Assembly: GCF_000717595.1 (NCBI RefSeq)
Contig: NZ_JNZO01000023.1
Location: forward strand, 44,168 to 108,167
DNA: 64,000 nt
Direction: 5' to 3'
Source of the DNA: Streptomyces flavochromogenes
GTDB lineage: Bacteria; Actinomycetota; Actinomycetes; Streptomycetales; Streptomycetaceae
The notes below the pieces were generated by a model that ran no database searches, was not told the origin of the DNA, and saw nothing but the letters and a program-made list of their open reading frames with translations. Positions 30,686 to 41,202 of the stretch are shown here, piece by piece (the first letter of the stretch is position 1; every line of letters begins with the position of its first letter). The translations under genes were made by a program, and so were the position numbers.

Positions 30686-31654
30686 GTGCAGCGCTGGCGT
30701 GGCTTGGAGGACATCCCCCAGGACTGGGGGCGCAGCGTCGTCACCATCGGCTCCTACGACGGTGTGCACCGCGGGCACCAGCTGATCATCGGACGGGCCG
30801 TCGAGCGCGCCCGGGAACTCGGTGTCCCCTCCGTGGTGGTCACCTTCGACCCGCACCCCTCCGAGGTCGTGCGGCCCGGCAGCCACCCGCCGCTGCTCGC
30901 CCCGCACCACCGGCGCGCCGAGCTGATGGCGGGCCTCGGCGTGGACGCGGTGCTCGTGCTGCCGTTCACCGCCGAGTTCTCCCAGCTGTCCCCTGCCGAC
31001 TTCATCGTCAAGGTGCTCGTCGACAAGCTGCACGCGAAGGCCGTCATCGAGGGCCCCAATTTCCGCTTCGGACACCGGGCCGCCGGCAACGTCGCCTTCC
31101 TGTCCGAGCTCGGCGCCACCTACGACTACGAGGTCGAGGTCATCGACCTCTACGTCAGCGGCACGGCCGGCGGCGGCGACCCCTTCTCCTCCACCCTCAC
31201 CCGCCGGCTCGTGGCCGAGGGAGACATGGCCGGAGCCGGCGAGATCCTCGGCCGTCCGCACCGCGTCGAGGGCATCGTGGTCCGCGGCGCGCAGCGCGGC
31301 CGCGAACTCGGCTTCCCGACGGCCAACGTCGAGACCCTCCCGCACACCGCCATCCCCGCCGACGGCGTCTACGCCGGCTGGCTGACGGCCGCCGGGGAGC
31401 GGATGCCGGCGGCCATCTCCGTCGGCACGAACCCGCAGTTCGACGGCACGGAGCGGACGGTGGAGGCCTACGCGATCGACCGCGAGGGCCTCGACCTGTA
31501 CGGGCTGCACGTGGCCGTGGACTTCCTCGCGTACGTCCGCGGGATGCTCAAGTTCGACACCCTGGACGACCTGCTCGAAGCGATGGCCGGCGACGTGAAG
31601 CGCTGCCGGGAGCTGACGGAGGCGTACGACCTGGAGAACCCCCAGGCCGGCTAG
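30686..31654 (+). CDS. ribF: Bifunctional riboflavin kinase/FAD synthetase
   Basis: This 322-residue enzyme phosphorylates riboflavin to FMN and adenylates FMN to FAD. The N-terminal nucleotidyltransferase domain has the VVTIGSYDGVHRGHQLII motif and VIEGPNFRFGHRAAGN. The C-terminal kinase domain has GRELGFPTANV and the VYAGWL...SVGTNPQFDG segments. Two domains, about 185 and 125 residues, match the standard length. The GTG at 30686 is used, with GAGGAG 9 bases upstream. The frame continues to 30626, overlapping the previous gene, but without similarity. It ends at a hairpin shared with the convergent ABC operon. Confidence 0.95.
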   Translation: MQRWRGLEDIPQDWGRSVVTIGSYDGVHRGHQLIIGRAVERARELGVPSVVVTFDPHPSEVVRPGSHPPLLAPHHRRAELMAGLGVDAVLVLPFTAEFSQLSPADFIVKVLVDKLHAKAVIEGPNFRFGHRAAGNVAFLSELGATYDYEVEVIDLYVSGTAGGGDPFSSTLTRRLVAEGDMAGAGEILGRPHRVEGIVVRGAQRGRELGFPTANVETLPHTAIPADGVYAGWLTAAGERMPAAISVGTNPQFDGTERTVEAYAIDREGLDLYGLHVAVDFLAYVRGMLKFDTLDDLLEAMAGDVKRCRELTEAYDLENPQAG

Positions 31655-31695
31655 CCCGCCGCCGTACGCCCGTCGGGTCCCGGTCGGCCGCGGGA

Positions 31696-31718
31696 CGGGA
31701 GGCGCGCACCGCCTCCCG
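31696..31718. terminator. Bidirectional hairpin between ribF and the ABC operon
   Basis: A 9-bp perfect stem (CGGGAGGCG and its complement) with a 5-base loop sits between convergent genes. Confidence 0.6.
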
Positions 31719-31723
31719 CCGGC

Positions 31724-32734
31724 TCAGACCACCGCCTCCCGCGCCACCCAGTGGCAGGCCACCTCCTGCTCCCCGCCGCCGCCCAGGACCGGCAGGCTCT
31801 CGCCGCGGCAGCGGTCCGCGACCGCCAGCGCCTCGCCCGATGCGAGGACCTGGCAGCGGGCGTGGAAGCGGCAGCCGGACGGGATGCGGGACGGGTCCGG
31901 GGGCTCACCGGTCAGCACGACCGGAGCGCCGCCGGACTCCGGAAGCACCGACAACAGCGCCTGGGTGTACGGATGCCGGGGCCTGGTCAGGACGGACTCC
32001 ACCGTGCCGGTCTCCACGACCCGGCCCAGGTACATCACCGCCACCCGGTCCGCGATGTTCCACGCGAGACCCAGGTCGTGCGTCACCACCAGGGCGGAAA
32101 GGCCGAGTTCGTCGCGCAGGCGCAGCAGCAGCGCCAGGATCTCGCCCCGGACGGAGGCGTCCAGCGAGGCCACCGGTTCGTCGGCGACGATGAGTTCGGG
32201 CTCCAGGACCAGCGCGCCCGCGATGACGACGCGCTGGCGCTGCCCGCCGGACAGTTCGTGCGGGTAGCGCAGGAAGAAACGCTCCGGGGGGCGGAGCCCG
32301 GCCCGTGCGAGGGCGCCGGCGACCGCCTCCCGCTCGTCCCCCGTGTACCCGTGGATCCGCAGCCCCTCGGCCACCGCGTCGTACACCGTGTGCCGGGGGT
32401 TGAGCGAGCCGCTCGGGTCCTGGAGGACCAGCTGGGCCCGCTTCCGGTACGCCTTGAGGGCCCCGGCGCCGTACGCGAGGGGCTTCCCGTCGAAGGCGAC
32501 CGTCCCCGAGGTGGGCCGGACCAGACCGAGGAGCGACCGGGCCAGGGTCGTCTTGCCGCAGCCCGACTCCCCGACGAGGGCGACGATCTCGCCCGCGCCG
32601 ATGTCCAGGTCCACCCCGTCGACCGCCCGTGCGGGCGGCGCGCCCCGCCGCCCGGGGAAGGTGACGTGCAGCCCGCGCGCCGACAGCAGTGCCGCCGCCG
32701 TCGTCTCCGTACGCACGGCCGTCTCCGTACTCAT
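31724..32734 (-). CDS. Oligopeptide/dipeptide ABC transporter ATP-binding protein (OppF/DppF-like)
   Basis: This 336-residue peripheral ATPase energises peptide uptake. It has Walker [10 protein letters not shown], the Q-loop LVLQDPSGSLNPR, the signature [12 protein letters not shown], Walker B LIVADEPVASLD and the H-loop VVTHDLG. The C-terminal oligopeptide-transport extension (PPDPSRIPSGCRFHARC) ends with a cysteine cluster seen in Opp/Dpp ATPases that bind an iron-sulfur cluster. The ATG at 32734 overlaps the upstream ATPase stop as ATGA. It is the last gene of a five-gene operon. Confidence 0.9.
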   Translation of the reverse strand: MSTETAVRTETTAAALLSARGLHVTFPGRRGAPPARAVDGVDLDIGAGEIVALVGESGCGKTTLARSLLGLVRPTSGTVAFDGKPLAYGAGALKAYRKRAQLVLQDPSGSLNPRHTVYDAVAEGLRIHGYTGDEREAVAGALARAGLRPPERFFLRYPHELSGGQRQRVVIAGALVLEPELIVADEPVASLDASVRGEILALLLRLRDELGLSALVVTHDLGLAWNIADRVAVMYLGRVVETGTVESVLTRPRHPYTQALLSVLPESGGAPVVLTGEPPDPSRIPSGCRFHARCQVLASGEALAVADRCRGESLPVLGGGGEQEVACHWVAREAVV

Positions 32735-33705
32735 GTCGCGCTCCCCACATGGACGCAGGCGGCCCGGTGATCCGTGCCCGCCTCCCTTAGCTCCAGATCG
32801 AGTTCCCCGCACGCGTCCACCGCCACCGGACAGCGCGGATGGAAGGTGCAGCCGCCGGGCAGGTCCGCCGGGTCCGGCGGGTCGCCCGGCAGTCCGCGCG
32901 GCGCACGCCGGGACGCGAGGTCACCGACGCGCGGGAACGCCGAGGACAGCGCCCGGCCGTAGGGGTGCCGAGCGGCCTCGTACACCGCGCGGGCCGGCCC
33001 CTCCTCGACGACCCGGCCCGCGTACATCACGGCGAGCCGGTCGCAGGTGTCGGCGAGGACCGCCAGGTCGTGGCTGATCATCAGGAGGCTGATGGACTGC
33101 TCGGCGACGAGTCGCTCGATCAGCCGCAGGATCTGCGCCTGGATCATCACGTCGAGCGCGGTCGTCGGCTCGTCCGCGACGATCAGCTGCGGATCGCAGG
33201 CCAGCGCCATCGCGATCATCACGCGCTGCCGCTGTCCACCGGACAGTTCGTGCGGATAGGCGGCCGCGCGCGCGGCGGGCAGACCGACGTGTTCGAGCAG
33301 TTCGCCGGCCTTCCTGCGGGCCGCCGCCGGGGTGGCCCTGCCGTGGACGAGCAGCGGTTCGGCGATCTGGTCCCCGATCCGGTGCACGGCGTTGAGCGAG
33401 TGCATCGCGCCCTGGAAGACGATCGACGCCCCTGCCCAGCGCACGGCCCGGAGCCGGCCCCACTTCATGGCGAGGACGTCGTCGCCGTCGAGCAGGATCC
33501 GACCCTCGATCCGCGCCGACGCCGGAAGCAGGCGCAGCAGCGCGAGGGCGAGTGTGGACTTGCCGCAGCCCGACTCGCCCGCCACGCCGAGTTTGCGGCC
33601 CGGCTCCAGGGTCAGGTCGACCCCGCGCACGGCGGGCACGGCGGACGCGCCCGAGCCGTACGTCACCCTGAGGTCCCGTACCTCCAGGAGGCTCTGGGCG
33701 TTCAT
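32731..33705 (-). CDS. Oligopeptide/dipeptide ABC transporter ATP-binding protein (OppD/DppD-like)
   Basis: This 324-residue ATPase pairs with the OppF-like subunit. It has Walker [10 protein letters not shown], the Q-loop [17 protein letters not shown] (with Gly in place of the usual Asp-Pro), the signature [15 protein letters not shown], Walker [13 protein letters not shown] and the H-loop ISHDL. The C-terminal [18 protein letters not shown] motif is present. The ATG at 33705 overlaps the permease stop by ATGA, so translation is coupled along the operon. Confidence 0.9.
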   Translation of the reverse strand: MNAQSLLEVRDLRVTYGSGASAVPAVRGVDLTLEPGRKLGVAGESGCGKSTLALALLRLLPASARIEGRILLDGDDVLAMKWGRLRAVRWAGASIVFQGAMHSLNAVHRIGDQIAEPLLVHGRATPAAARRKAGELLEHVGLPAARAAAYPHELSGGQRQRVMIAMALACDPQLIVADEPTTALDVMIQAQILRLIERLVAEQSISLLMISHDLAVLADTCDRLAVMYAGRVVEEGPARAVYEAARHPYGRALSSAFPRVGDLASRRAPRGLPGDPPDPADLPGGCTFHPRCPVAVDACGELDLELREAGTDHRAACVHVGSAT

Positions 33706-34616
33706 CGGCTCACCCCCAGCTTCGGGTTGAGTACGGACTCGACGGCGCGGCCGCACAGCGTGAACGCCAGCGCGACCAGGGCGATGGCGATGCCGGGCGG
33801 AGCCAGGTACCACCAGTGCCCGGAGGAGACCGCGCCGGCCTCGCGGGCGTCCTGGAGCATGCCGCCCCAGGAGACGACCGTCGGGTCGCCGAGTCCGAGG
33901 AAGGCGAGGGTCGCCTCGGTGAGGATGGCGGTCGAGATGCCGAGCGTGGTCTGCGCGAGCACCAGCGGCATCACGTTCGGCAGCACGTGCCGGCTCATGA
34001 CGTGCCCGTGGCCGCCGCCGAGCGCGGTCGCCCGTTCGATGTACGGGCGGGACTCGACGGCGATCGTCTGGGCCCGCACCAGGCGGGCCGTGGTCGGCCA
34101 TGAGGTCACCCCGATGGCGATGACGACCGTCCACATCGACCGGGACATGACGGTGGCGAGCACGATCGCGAGGACCAGGGTCGGCATCACGAGGAACCAG
34201 TCGGTGATCCGCATGACGACGGTCGAGAACCAGCCGCCGTAGTGCCCGGCGATGATCCCCACGAGGGTGCCGATGGCGACCGAGAGTGCCGCCGCCAGCA
34301 GCCCGACGAGCAGTGAGATCCGCGCTCCCCAGATCAGCAGGCCGAGCAGCGAGCGCCCGAACTGGTCCGTTCCCAGCGGGAATTCGGAGCTCGGTGACTC
34401 CAGGGCGGTGCCCGGGGCCTGCGTCACGGACTGCACGTCGGCGCCGACGGTCAGTGGGGCGGTCAGCGCGAGCAGCGCGATGAGGGCGAGCCCGGCGAGG
34501 CCGTAGAGTCCGGCGCGGTGGGTGCGGTACGCCTTCCAGAAGCGGGACACCGAACTCCGGCGGCGTTCCCACCGCAGGGAGGCCGCCGACGGCAGTGTCG
34601 GCTCGGTCGAGGTCAT
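33702..34616 (-). CDS. ABC transporter permease (OppC/DppC-like)
   Basis: This 304-residue permease has an N-terminal helix followed by a loop containing the OppC signature FPLGTDQFGRSLLGLLIWGARISL, then five more helices. The EAA-type motif ERATALGGGHGHVMSRHVLPNVM lies between helices. Its stop overlaps the ATPase start and its ATG at 34616 overlaps the first permease's stop; both are ATGA junctions. It forms the membrane channel with the upstream permease. Confidence 0.9.
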   Translation of the reverse strand: MTSTEPTLPSAASLRWERRRSSVSRFWKAYRTHRAGLYGLAGLALIALLALTAPLTVGADVQSVTQAPGTALESPSSEFPLGTDQFGRSLLGLLIWGARISLLVGLLAAALSVAIGTLVGIIAGHYGGWFSTVVMRITDWFLVMPTLVLAIVLATVMSRSMWTVVIAIGVTSWPTTARLVRAQTIAVESRPYIERATALGGGHGHVMSRHVLPNVMPLVLAQTTLGISTAILTEATLAFLGLGDPTVVSWGGMLQDAREAGAVSSGHWWYLAPPGIAIALVALAFTLCGRAVESVLNPKLGVSR

Positions 34617-35674
34617 CGGCCCACCCTGGGGTCGAGCAGCGGATACAGCAGGTCGGCGATCAGGTTCATCAGGATCATCGCTCCCGCGAAGACCACGAAC
34701 AGGCCCTGGACGAGCGGCAGGTCGGGCACGCTCAGGGCCTGGTAGAACAGCCCGCCGAGCCCCGGCCAGGAGAACACCGTCTCCACCAGGATCGAGCCGG
34801 CCGCCACATGGCCCAGGTTGATGAAGATCATGGTCACGGTCGGCAGGAGCGCGTTCGGCACGGCGTGCCGGCGCCGTACGTCGTCGTCCCGCAGCCCCTT
34901 CGCGCGCGCCGTCGTCAGATAGTCGCCGCCCATCTCGTCGAGGAGTGAGGAGCGCATCACGAGCAGGGTCTGCGCGTATCCGACGGCCACGAGCGTGACG
35001 ACCGGCAGGACGAGGTGGTGGGCGACGTCGAGGACGTACGCGAAGCCGGTCTCGCCCGTGCCCGACTCCATGCCGCCGGTCGGGAAGAGCCCCGGGATCG
35101 GGCCGATGCCGACCGAGAACACGATGATGAGCAGCAGCCCGAGCCAGAAGGAGGGCACCGACCAGAGCGTCAGTGCGATCCCGGTGTTCAGCTTGTCGCC
35201 GAGCCCGCCGTGGCGCCAGGCCGAGCGGGTGCCGAGCCAGAGCCCCAGCGCCGAGTAGATCACCACGGCGACGCCGGTGAGCAGCAGCGTCGCGGGCAGT
35301 TTCTCCGCGATCAGGTCGCCGACCGGGGCGCGGAACTGGAACGAGGTGCCGAGGTCGCCGCTCAGTGCCTTGGCGCAGTAGTCGGTGAACTGCTGCCACA
35401 GCGGCAGATCGAGCCCGAACTGACGCCGCAGGGTGGCGAGTTGTTCGGCGGAGGTGGGCACGCCGTGTGTCATCGCCTTCACCGGGTCGCCGGGGATGAT
35501 CCGGAACAGGAAGAAGCTGGTGACGAGGACGGCGAAGAGGGAGACGAGTGCGCCGCCCAGCTTGCCCGCCGCGTGGCGGAGATAGCCGAGGGAGGAACCG
35601 GTGCGGGGTGCGCCGTCCGTGGCGCGGGCCTCTTCGGCCCGCACCACGTCGGCGGGGGTGCTCGCTGTCGTCAC
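34613..35674 (-). CDS. ABC transporter permease (OppB/DppB-like)
   Basis: This 353-residue permease is longer than OppB (about 306) because of an N-terminal cytoplasmic extension of roughly 35 residues before the first helix. The OppB signature FFLFRIIPGDPV, LDLPLWQQFTDY and the EAA loop YLTTARAKGLRDDDVRRRHAVPNALLP are present, with six helices. The start is a GTG at 35674, three bases after the substrate-binding protein's stop. Confidence 0.88.
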   Translation of the reverse strand: MTTASTPADVVRAEEARATDGAPRTGSSLGYLRHAAGKLGGALVSLFAVLVTSFFLFRIIPGDPVKAMTHGVPTSAEQLATLRRQFGLDLPLWQQFTDYCAKALSGDLGTSFQFRAPVGDLIAEKLPATLLLTGVAVVIYSALGLWLGTRSAWRHGGLGDKLNTGIALTLWSVPSFWLGLLLIIVFSVGIGPIPGLFPTGGMESGTGETGFAYVLDVAHHLVLPVVTLVAVGYAQTLLVMRSSLLDEMGGDYLTTARAKGLRDDDVRRRHAVPNALLPTVTMIFINLGHVAAGSILVETVFSWPGLGGLFYQALSVPDLPLVQGLFVVFAGAMILMNLIADLLYPLLDPRVGR

Positions 35675-35677
35675 GGA

Positions 35678-37519
35678 CTACTCGCGGTCGTCGGCGGTGG
35701 TGCGACGGCGACGGGCGGTCCAGACGCCCACGGCGACGAGGACGAGCGCGACGGGGCCGAGGATCAGCCAGACGGTCGTCGAGGAGCCGGAGCTGTCGCC
35801 GTCGGACGCGGAGGCCGTGGGCGTGGCCGACCACCAGCTCCAGTAGCCGTCCTGGCCCCACAGGTTTCCTGCGGCCTCGGGCATGGTCGTGATGGACGCG
35901 ATCTGGTCCGTGCGGTACGCCTCCAGGGCGTTCGGGTAGGCCATGATGTTCATGTACCCCGTGTCGTACAGCCGGGACTGCATCCGCTTCACCAGATCCG
36001 CCCGCTTGGCGGTGTCGTACTCCACCGCCTGTTGTGCGTAGAGCCCGTCGAACTCCGTGTCGCAGATGAAGTTGTCGGTGGCCCCGGAGTCCTTCGGCGT
36101 CGCGGGGAGCGTGCCGCAGGTGTGGATCGACAGGACGTAGTCGGGGTCGGGGTTGACCGACCAGCCGTCGAACGCGAGGTCGTAGTCGCCCTTGACCCAC
36201 GGGTCCGAGACGCTGTCCAGGCAGTCGACCTTCAGGCCGATGCCCAGCGCGCCCCACCACTCCTGGAGGTACTTGCCGACCGCCTTGTCGTTCGGGTCGG
36301 TGGCGTGGCAGAGGATCCGGAAGTCCAGCGGCTTGCCGTCCTTGCCGACCCGCTTGCCCTCGGCGTTCTTCCGGTAGCCGGCCGCGAAGAGGACCTTGTC
36401 CGCGGCGGTGGGGTCGTACGACCGCTTCTGGGCGTCGGAGGGCTTCCAGAAGTACGAGCCGAAGCGCGGCGGGATGTAGCCCTCGCCCTCGACGGCGTGG
36501 CCCTGGAAGACCTTGTCGACGAGGGTGGTGCGGTCGACCGCGAGGAAGAGCGCCTTGCGGACGGCGGGGTCGAGCAGCGCCTTGTGGCCGTTGCCGAAGG
36601 TCTTGCCGTCCTGGGCCTTCGCCCCGGGGTTGGTGGCGATGGCGTAGAAGCGGCGGCCGGGGGCGTCGTTGACCTTGATGTTCTTCTGGGTCTTCAGCGC
36701 GGCGGCCTGGGCGGGCGTCAGATTCGGTACGAAGGACACCTCGCCCTTCTGGAGGGCGGCGACGGCGGCGTCGCCGTCCTTGTAGTACTTGAAGACCAGC
36801 TCGTCGAACTTCGGCGCGCCCCGCCAGAACGTCTTGTTCGGCTTGAGCTTGATGTACTGGTCGACCTTGAAGTCGGTGATGACGAACGGCCCGTTGCCCA
36901 CGATGGGGAACTGCTTGTCGTTGTTGAACTTCGAGAAGTCGCCGACCTTCTCCCAGACGTGCTTCGGCACGATCGGCACGTCGAGCGCGGTCATCGTGGC
37001 CTGCGGCTTCTTCAGGCGGATGACGAGCGTCTTCGGGTCGGGTGCGGTGACCTGCGCGAAGTTCGCCGTGAAGCTGCCGTTGGCGGTGGCGGCGTTCGGG
37101 TCGGTCATCATCTTGTTGAAGGTCCAGGCCGCGTCCTCGGCGGTGGCGGGCTTCCCGTCGGACCACTTCGAGTTATCGCGGATCGTGTACGTCCAGGTCA
37201 GCTTGTCCGCCGAGGGGGTCCACGCCGTCGCAAGGCCCGGGACCGTGCGGGCGTCCTTCGCGTCGTAGTTGGTGAGGTACTCGTACGCCAGCCGGTGGAT
37301 GCTGGTCGAGGTGAGCTTCTGGGCGAGGAAGGGGCTCAGCGAGTCGATGCTCTGCGAGACGGCGACGGTGAGCGTGTTCCCCGCGGACTTGTCGTCCTCG
37401 GCGGCGGCGGTACCGGGGACGGCCACGAGCGAGACGGCGGTGACACCGGAGGCGAGCAGCAGGCGGAGCGCTCTGTGAGGGGGGGTGTGACGGGGTGGGA
37501 CCTTCGTGACCATGACCAT
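35678..37519 (-). CDS. Family 5 substrate-binding protein with C-terminal membrane anchor
   Basis: This 613-residue extracellular peptide-binding protein is the first gene of the operon. The N-terminus is a Sec signal (HRALRLLLASGVTAVSLVAVPGTAAA, cut before EDDK) with no lipobox cysteine. The SBP_bac_5 core runs to about residue 560, with motifs LATAWTPSADKLTWTYTIRDNSKWSDG and FDGWSVNPDPDY. The C-terminus has a single transmembrane helix (VWLILGPVALVLVAVGVW) followed by a basic tail, after a Ser/Asp-rich linker. This end-anchored design replaces the usual lipid anchor. The GTG or ATG near 37519 is used; the first residues carry two further Met/Val options. Confidence 0.9.
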   Translation of the reverse strand: MVMVTKVPPRHTPPHRALRLLLASGVTAVSLVAVPGTAAAEDDKSAGNTLTVAVSQSIDSLSPFLAQKLTSTSIHRLAYEYLTNYDAKDARTVPGLATAWTPSADKLTWTYTIRDNSKWSDGKPATAEDAAWTFNKMMTDPNAATANGSFTANFAQVTAPDPKTLVIRLKKPQATMTALDVPIVPKHVWEKVGDFSKFNNDKQFPIVGNGPFVITDFKVDQYIKLKPNKTFWRGAPKFDELVFKYYKDGDAAVAALQKGEVSFVPNLTPAQAAALKTQKNIKVNDAPGRRFYAIATNPGAKAQDGKTFGNGHKALLDPAVRKALFLAVDRTTLVDKVFQGHAVEGEGYIPPRFGSYFWKPSDAQKRSYDPTAADKVLFAAGYRKNAEGKRVGKDGKPLDFRILCHATDPNDKAVGKYLQEWWGALGIGLKVDCLDSVSDPWVKGDYDLAFDGWSVNPDPDYVLSIHTCGTLPATPKDSGATDNFICDTEFDGLYAQQAVEYDTAKRADLVKRMQSRLYDTGYMNIMAYPNALEAYRTDQIASITTMPEAAGNLWGQDGYWSWWSATPTASASDGDSSGSSTTVWLILGPVALVLVAVGVWTARRRRTTADDRE

Positions 37520-37649
37520 GGGACGTGACCTCGCGTCGGGGGATCTGTCGTGGATCTTGGGCTGACGGTGAGTGAAGCGAAGGTTTATCAGCGGTGGTCT
37601 GCCGTCGTCAACGATCCCTCAAACCCCTTGTGGGCTGCGGGAATGCCAA

Positions 37650-37683
37650 GAGGCCCCGTACCGGTGAACCGGTACGGGGCCTC
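37650..37683 (-). terminator. Terminator of the EspI-like ATPase gene
   Basis: A 15-bp perfect stem (AGGCCCCGTACCGG and its complement plus one outer pair) with a 4-base loop lies 23 bases past the stop at 37706. Confidence 0.8.
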
Positions 37684-37705
37684 ATTGGTCTACTCCTGTG
37701 ACGCC

Positions 37706-40700
37706 TTACTGCTGAGGGGCTGGCGGAGCCTGTGGAGGCTGCTCCTGCGACCAGTTCGGCGGTGGGACCTGCCCCTGTCCCTGGTCATGGCCCTGCCCCT
37801 GACCCTGCGGCTGCCCATGACCGTGATCCTGTGGATCGGCGTGCGGGGGCAGCGGCTGGCCCGGCTGCGGCTGCTGCCAGCCCTGCGGCATACCGGGCTG
37901 GCCGGGAGGCGCGCCGTACGGCTGTCCGGGCGCGGGCTGTGCTCCGTACGGCTGACCCGGCGCCGGCTGCCCGGGCATCGGCTGCCCCGGCGCGGGCGGG
38001 GCCCCGTAGGGCTGTCCGGGCGCGGGAGGCGCGCCGTACGGCTGACCCGGCGTCGGCTGCTGACCGTACGGCTGCTGCGGCGGGTACGGCTGACCGGTCG
38101 GTGGCTGGCCGGGCATCGGCTGCCCCGGGAACGCCTGTCCGGGCGCCGGCTGTCCGGGCATCGGCTGGGCACCGTACGGCTGCCCCGGTACGGGCTGTCC
38201 GGGCGTGAACTGCCCGGGCACCGGCTGGCCGGGCATCTGCTGACCGGGCATGGGCTGTCCGGGCATCTGGTGGCCCGGCATCGGCGGGGCCATGTGCGGC
38301 GGCAGCGCGCCCTGGCCGTCGCCGGTCCACAGGCCCTGCGCCTGCTGCGCCCGTACGAAGTCCTCGGCCACCATCGCCGAGAGGTGGAAGTACGCCTCCC
38401 GGGTCTTCGGCCGCATCATGTCGAGGTCCACCTCGGCGCCGGCCGACAGGTGCTCGTCGAAGGGCACGACCACGACACCGCGGCAGCGGGTCTGGAAGTG
38501 CTGCACGATGTCCTCGACCTTGATCATCTTGCCGGTCTCGCGGACCCCGGAGATGACCGTGATGGAACGCTGCACCAGGTCCGCGTAGCCGTGCGCCGAG
38601 AGCCAGTCCAGCGTCGTCGACGCGCTGGACGCGCCGTCCACGGACGGCGTGGAGATGATGATCAGCTGATCGGCGAGGTCGAGCACCCCGCGCATCGCGC
38701 TGTACAGCAGACCCGTACCCGAGTCCGTGAGGATGATCGGGTACTGCTTGCCGAGGACGTCGATCGCGCGTCGGTAGTCCTCGTCGTTGAACGTCGTGGA
38801 GACGGCCGGGTCCACGTCGTTGGCGAGGATCTCCAGACCGGAGGGCGCCTGCGAGGTGAAGCGGCGGATGTCCATGTACGAGTTCAGGTACGGGATCGCC
38901 TGCACCAGGTCGCGGATGGTCGCTCCGGTCTCGCGCCGCACACGGCGGCCGAGGGTGCCGGCGTCCGGGTTGGCGTCGATCGCCAGGATCTTGTCCTGCC
39001 GCTCGGTCGCCAGGGTCGCGCCCAGCGCGGTCGTCGTCGTGGTCTTGCCGACACCGCCCTTGAGCGAGATGACCGCGATCCGGTAGCAGGAGAGGACGGG
39101 CGTCCGGATCAGCTCCAGCTTCCGCTGCCGCTCCGCCTCTTCCTTCTTGCCGCCGAGCTTGAAGCGGGCGGCGCCGCCGCCGGGCGTCCGGCTGGACTTG
39201 GGCTTCTGCTTGTTGTTCCGCAGAAGGCGGTCGGAGGACAGCTCGACGGCCGCGTTGTAGCCGAGCGGGGCGCCCGGCACGGACCGCTCCCGCTGATCGT
39301 GCGTCACGGGCGAGGGCCAGGCGGCCCCGGTCCGCGGGTCGACGGGCTGCCCGTCGTGCGGGGGCTGGGGGACCGGGGCCTGCGGGGGTACGGCGGCGGG
39401 GTGCGGGTAGCCGTAACCGCCCTGGGCCTGCGGCGGCACGCCACCGGGAGTCCCGGGCCGGCCCTCCGGGCCCTGCGGCCCGGGAGGTGCCCCCAGCGGG
39501 TAGCCGTAACCGGCCTGCTGCGGAGGCGTCCCGGGCTGCGGGAAGCCGTAGCCGCCCTGGGGGGCCGGAGCCGGAGCCGAGGGCTGGGGCTGCGGGGCCT
39601 GGGCAGCCTGGGGGGCCTGGGGGTAGCCGTAACCGCCGGGAGCCGGGGGCTGGTCGTGCGGCGCCTGCTGGGCGTGGGGCGGCTGTGGGGCCTGCGGGTA
39701 GCCGTAGGCGCCGGGCGCCTGGGGCTGGGCCTGCGGCGGTACGGGGCCGGGCGCGCCGGGAGTGCCGGGCGGCGGCCATGCCGCGGCGGGCGGCAACGGC
39801 GCGGCCTGGGGCTGCGGCTGGGCGCCCGGCTGCGCGGGCCACTGCTGGGCGGGCCCGGGAGCGGCCGGCTGGAACGACGGCGGCAGCGGGGGCAGACCGG
39901 CGCCGGCCTGCGGCCCGGTGGCGGGGAAGGGCTGCCCGGGCGCGGGAGCCGGAGCGGCACCGGGGAACGGACCGGGAGCGGCATCCGGACCGAAGCCCTG
40001 CGGCGCGGCGTCGGCGGGCGGGTAGGGGACGGGTGCCATCGGCTCCGTCAGTGCTTCGGGAGCGGCCGGGACGGCGTCCGGAAGCGCCGTGTCGCCGGTG
40101 GCGTCCGCGGGTACGGCGTCGGTGACGGGTCCCGAGTCCGCGTCGGAGTCCGCCCCGGCGTCCTCCGGGCTGGTGCTCACCGCGGCGTCGGCGGCCAGGC
40201 CGGACGCGGCCTCGCCGTGGGCTTCCGGCACCTCGGGCGCTTCGGGCGCTTCGGGCGCCTCGGATTCCGCGGCGGAGACGGCGTCCTGCGTGCCGGACTC
40301 CGTCACGTCCGCCGCCTCGACGTCGGCCGCATCGGCCTCGGCCGGCGCGCTGTCGTCGGCGGTCGCGGTCGGCTCCTCGGCGCCGGCCCCGGGCGTCGCC
40401 GAGGCGGCGGGAGCGGCCGGGGCGGCCTCCGCCGAACGCTCCGCGATCTCGCGCTGGAGCGCGGCGGGGGAGAAGCGCATGGTCGAGCCGCTCTCGACGT
40501 CCCCGCCCCCGAACGGCGCCGCGGGCGCGGGCACCGCAGCACCCGGCAGCGGGGCGGGCGGCGGGAAGGCACCCGGCGCCGAGGTGTCGGGAGCCGCGAC
40601 GACGGGAGGCGTGACGACGGGAGGCGTGACCACCGGGGGAGTGGCGACCGGGGGAGTGGCGACCGGAGGCGTCACGGCGGGAGGGGCAACAGCAGGAGAC

Positions 40701-41089
40701 CCGGCCACAGGAGGCGTCGCGACCGGAGGCATCCCCGCCGGAGGCACGTGCCCGGCAGCCGGAGGCGTACCCGTCGCAGGTCCCCCCACCACGGGCGTGC
40801 CCGCCACGGGAGTGCCCCCGGCAGGCGTACCCGCCACCGGAGTCCCCGTGTTCCAGCTCGGCTCGAAGCCGCTGCCCGCCGGGAGGCCCGGGACCGGGAC
40901 CGGCGCCCCGCTCGGTGGCGGGGGAGTGGCACCGCCGGCCCCCGCACCGCCCGACGCGTTCTGCGTGTACCAGGCCGGCGGGGTGTAGTCGATGGTGAAC
41001 TCACCCGTCATCTCGGCGGGATCCGCGTCGGACTGATCGTCGGCGGGCGGACTCCAACCCCCGTGGATCTCGTCGCGATCGCCGTTCAC
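37706..41089 (-). CDS. EspI-like Pro-rich protein with MinD/ParA ATPase domain, type VII secretion locus
   Basis: This 1127-residue protein has a Pro/Ala/Gly-rich N-terminal 620 residues that are predicted disordered. A ParA/MinD ATPase follows, with the deviant Walker [11 protein letters not shown] (Lys677), the second motif [13 protein letters not shown], and a Walker B-like LTDSGTG. The C-terminal tail of about 190 residues is built from PGQP-type repeats ([16 protein letters not shown] and variants). This architecture matches EspI of mycobacterial ESX-1 and the corresponding ATPase in the Streptomyces type VII locus. It is likely cytoplasmic and modulates secretion. It starts near 41089 with GGAGG upstream; a cluster of GTGACC/GGTCAC repeats lies in its promoter region. 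Confidence 0.82.
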   Translation of the reverse strand: MNGDRDEIHGGWSPPADDQSDADPAEMTGEFTIDYTPPAWYTQNASGGAGAGGATPPPPSGAPVPVPGLPAGSGFEPSWNTGTPVAGTPAGGTPVAGTPVVGGPATGTPPAAGHVPPAGMPPVATPPVAGSPAVAPPAVTPPVATPPVATPPVVTPPVVTPPVVAAPDTSAPGAFPPPAPLPGAAVPAPAAPFGGGDVESGSTMRFSPAALQREIAERSAEAAPAAPAASATPGAGAEEPTATADDSAPAEADAADVEAADVTESGTQDAVSAAESEAPEAPEAPEVPEAHGEAASGLAADAAVSTSPEDAGADSDADSGPVTDAVPADATGDTALPDAVPAAPEALTEPMAPVPYPPADAAPQGFGPDAAPGPFPGAAPAPAPGQPFPATGPQAGAGLPPLPPSFQPAAPGPAQQWPAQPGAQPQPQAAPLPPAAAWPPPGTPGAPGPVPPQAQPQAPGAYGYPQAPQPPHAQQAPHDQPPAPGGYGYPQAPQAAQAPQPQPSAPAPAPQGGYGFPQPGTPPQQAGYGYPLGAPPGPQGPEGRPGTPGGVPPQAQGGYGYPHPAAVPPQAPVPQPPHDGQPVDPRTGAAWPSPVTHDQRERSVPGAPLGYNAAVELSSDRLLRNNKQKPKSSRTPGGGAARFKLGGKKEEAERQRKLELIRTPVLSCYRIAVISLKGGVGKTTTTTALGATLATERQDKILAIDANPDAGTLGRRVRRETGATIRDLVQAIPYLNSYMDIRRFTSQAPSGLEILANDVDPAVSTTFNDEDYRRAIDVLGKQYPIILTDSGTGLLYSAMRGVLDLADQLIIISTPSVDGASSASTTLDWLSAHGYADLVQRSITVISGVRETGKMIKVEDIVQHFQTRCRGVVVVPFDEHLSAGAEVDLDMMRPKTREAYFHLSAMVAEDFVRAQQAQGLWTGDGQGALPPHMAPPMPGHQMPGQPMPGQQMPGQPVPGQFTPGQPVPGQPYGAQPMPGQPAPGQAFPGQPMPGQPPTGQPYPPQQPYGQQPTPGQPYGAPPAPGQPYGAPPAPGQPMPGQPAPGQPYGAQPAPGQPYGAPPGQPGMPQGWQQPQPGQPLPPHADPQDHGHGQPQGQGQGHDQGQGQVPPPNWSQEQPPQAPPAPQQ

Positions 41090-41202
41090 TTTGCCTCCTG
41101 GTGTGGTCGAGCACCCTTGTGCCGTTGTGGGCGGGGCTCTTCCACCCTAATCGGCGCGGGCAACCCCCGGGCAGGCCCGACAGCCCCTCCGCGCCCGTCC
41201 CC

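Noticed and set aside
28762..30747. Minus-strand open frame opposite the NTPase fusion
   Set aside because: It is the complement of the coding strand, with biased Gly/Glu/Arg content and no motif.
34617..37166. Upstream extension of the OppC-like permease frame
   Set aside because: It lies over the OppB permease and binding-protein genes and shows no permease features.
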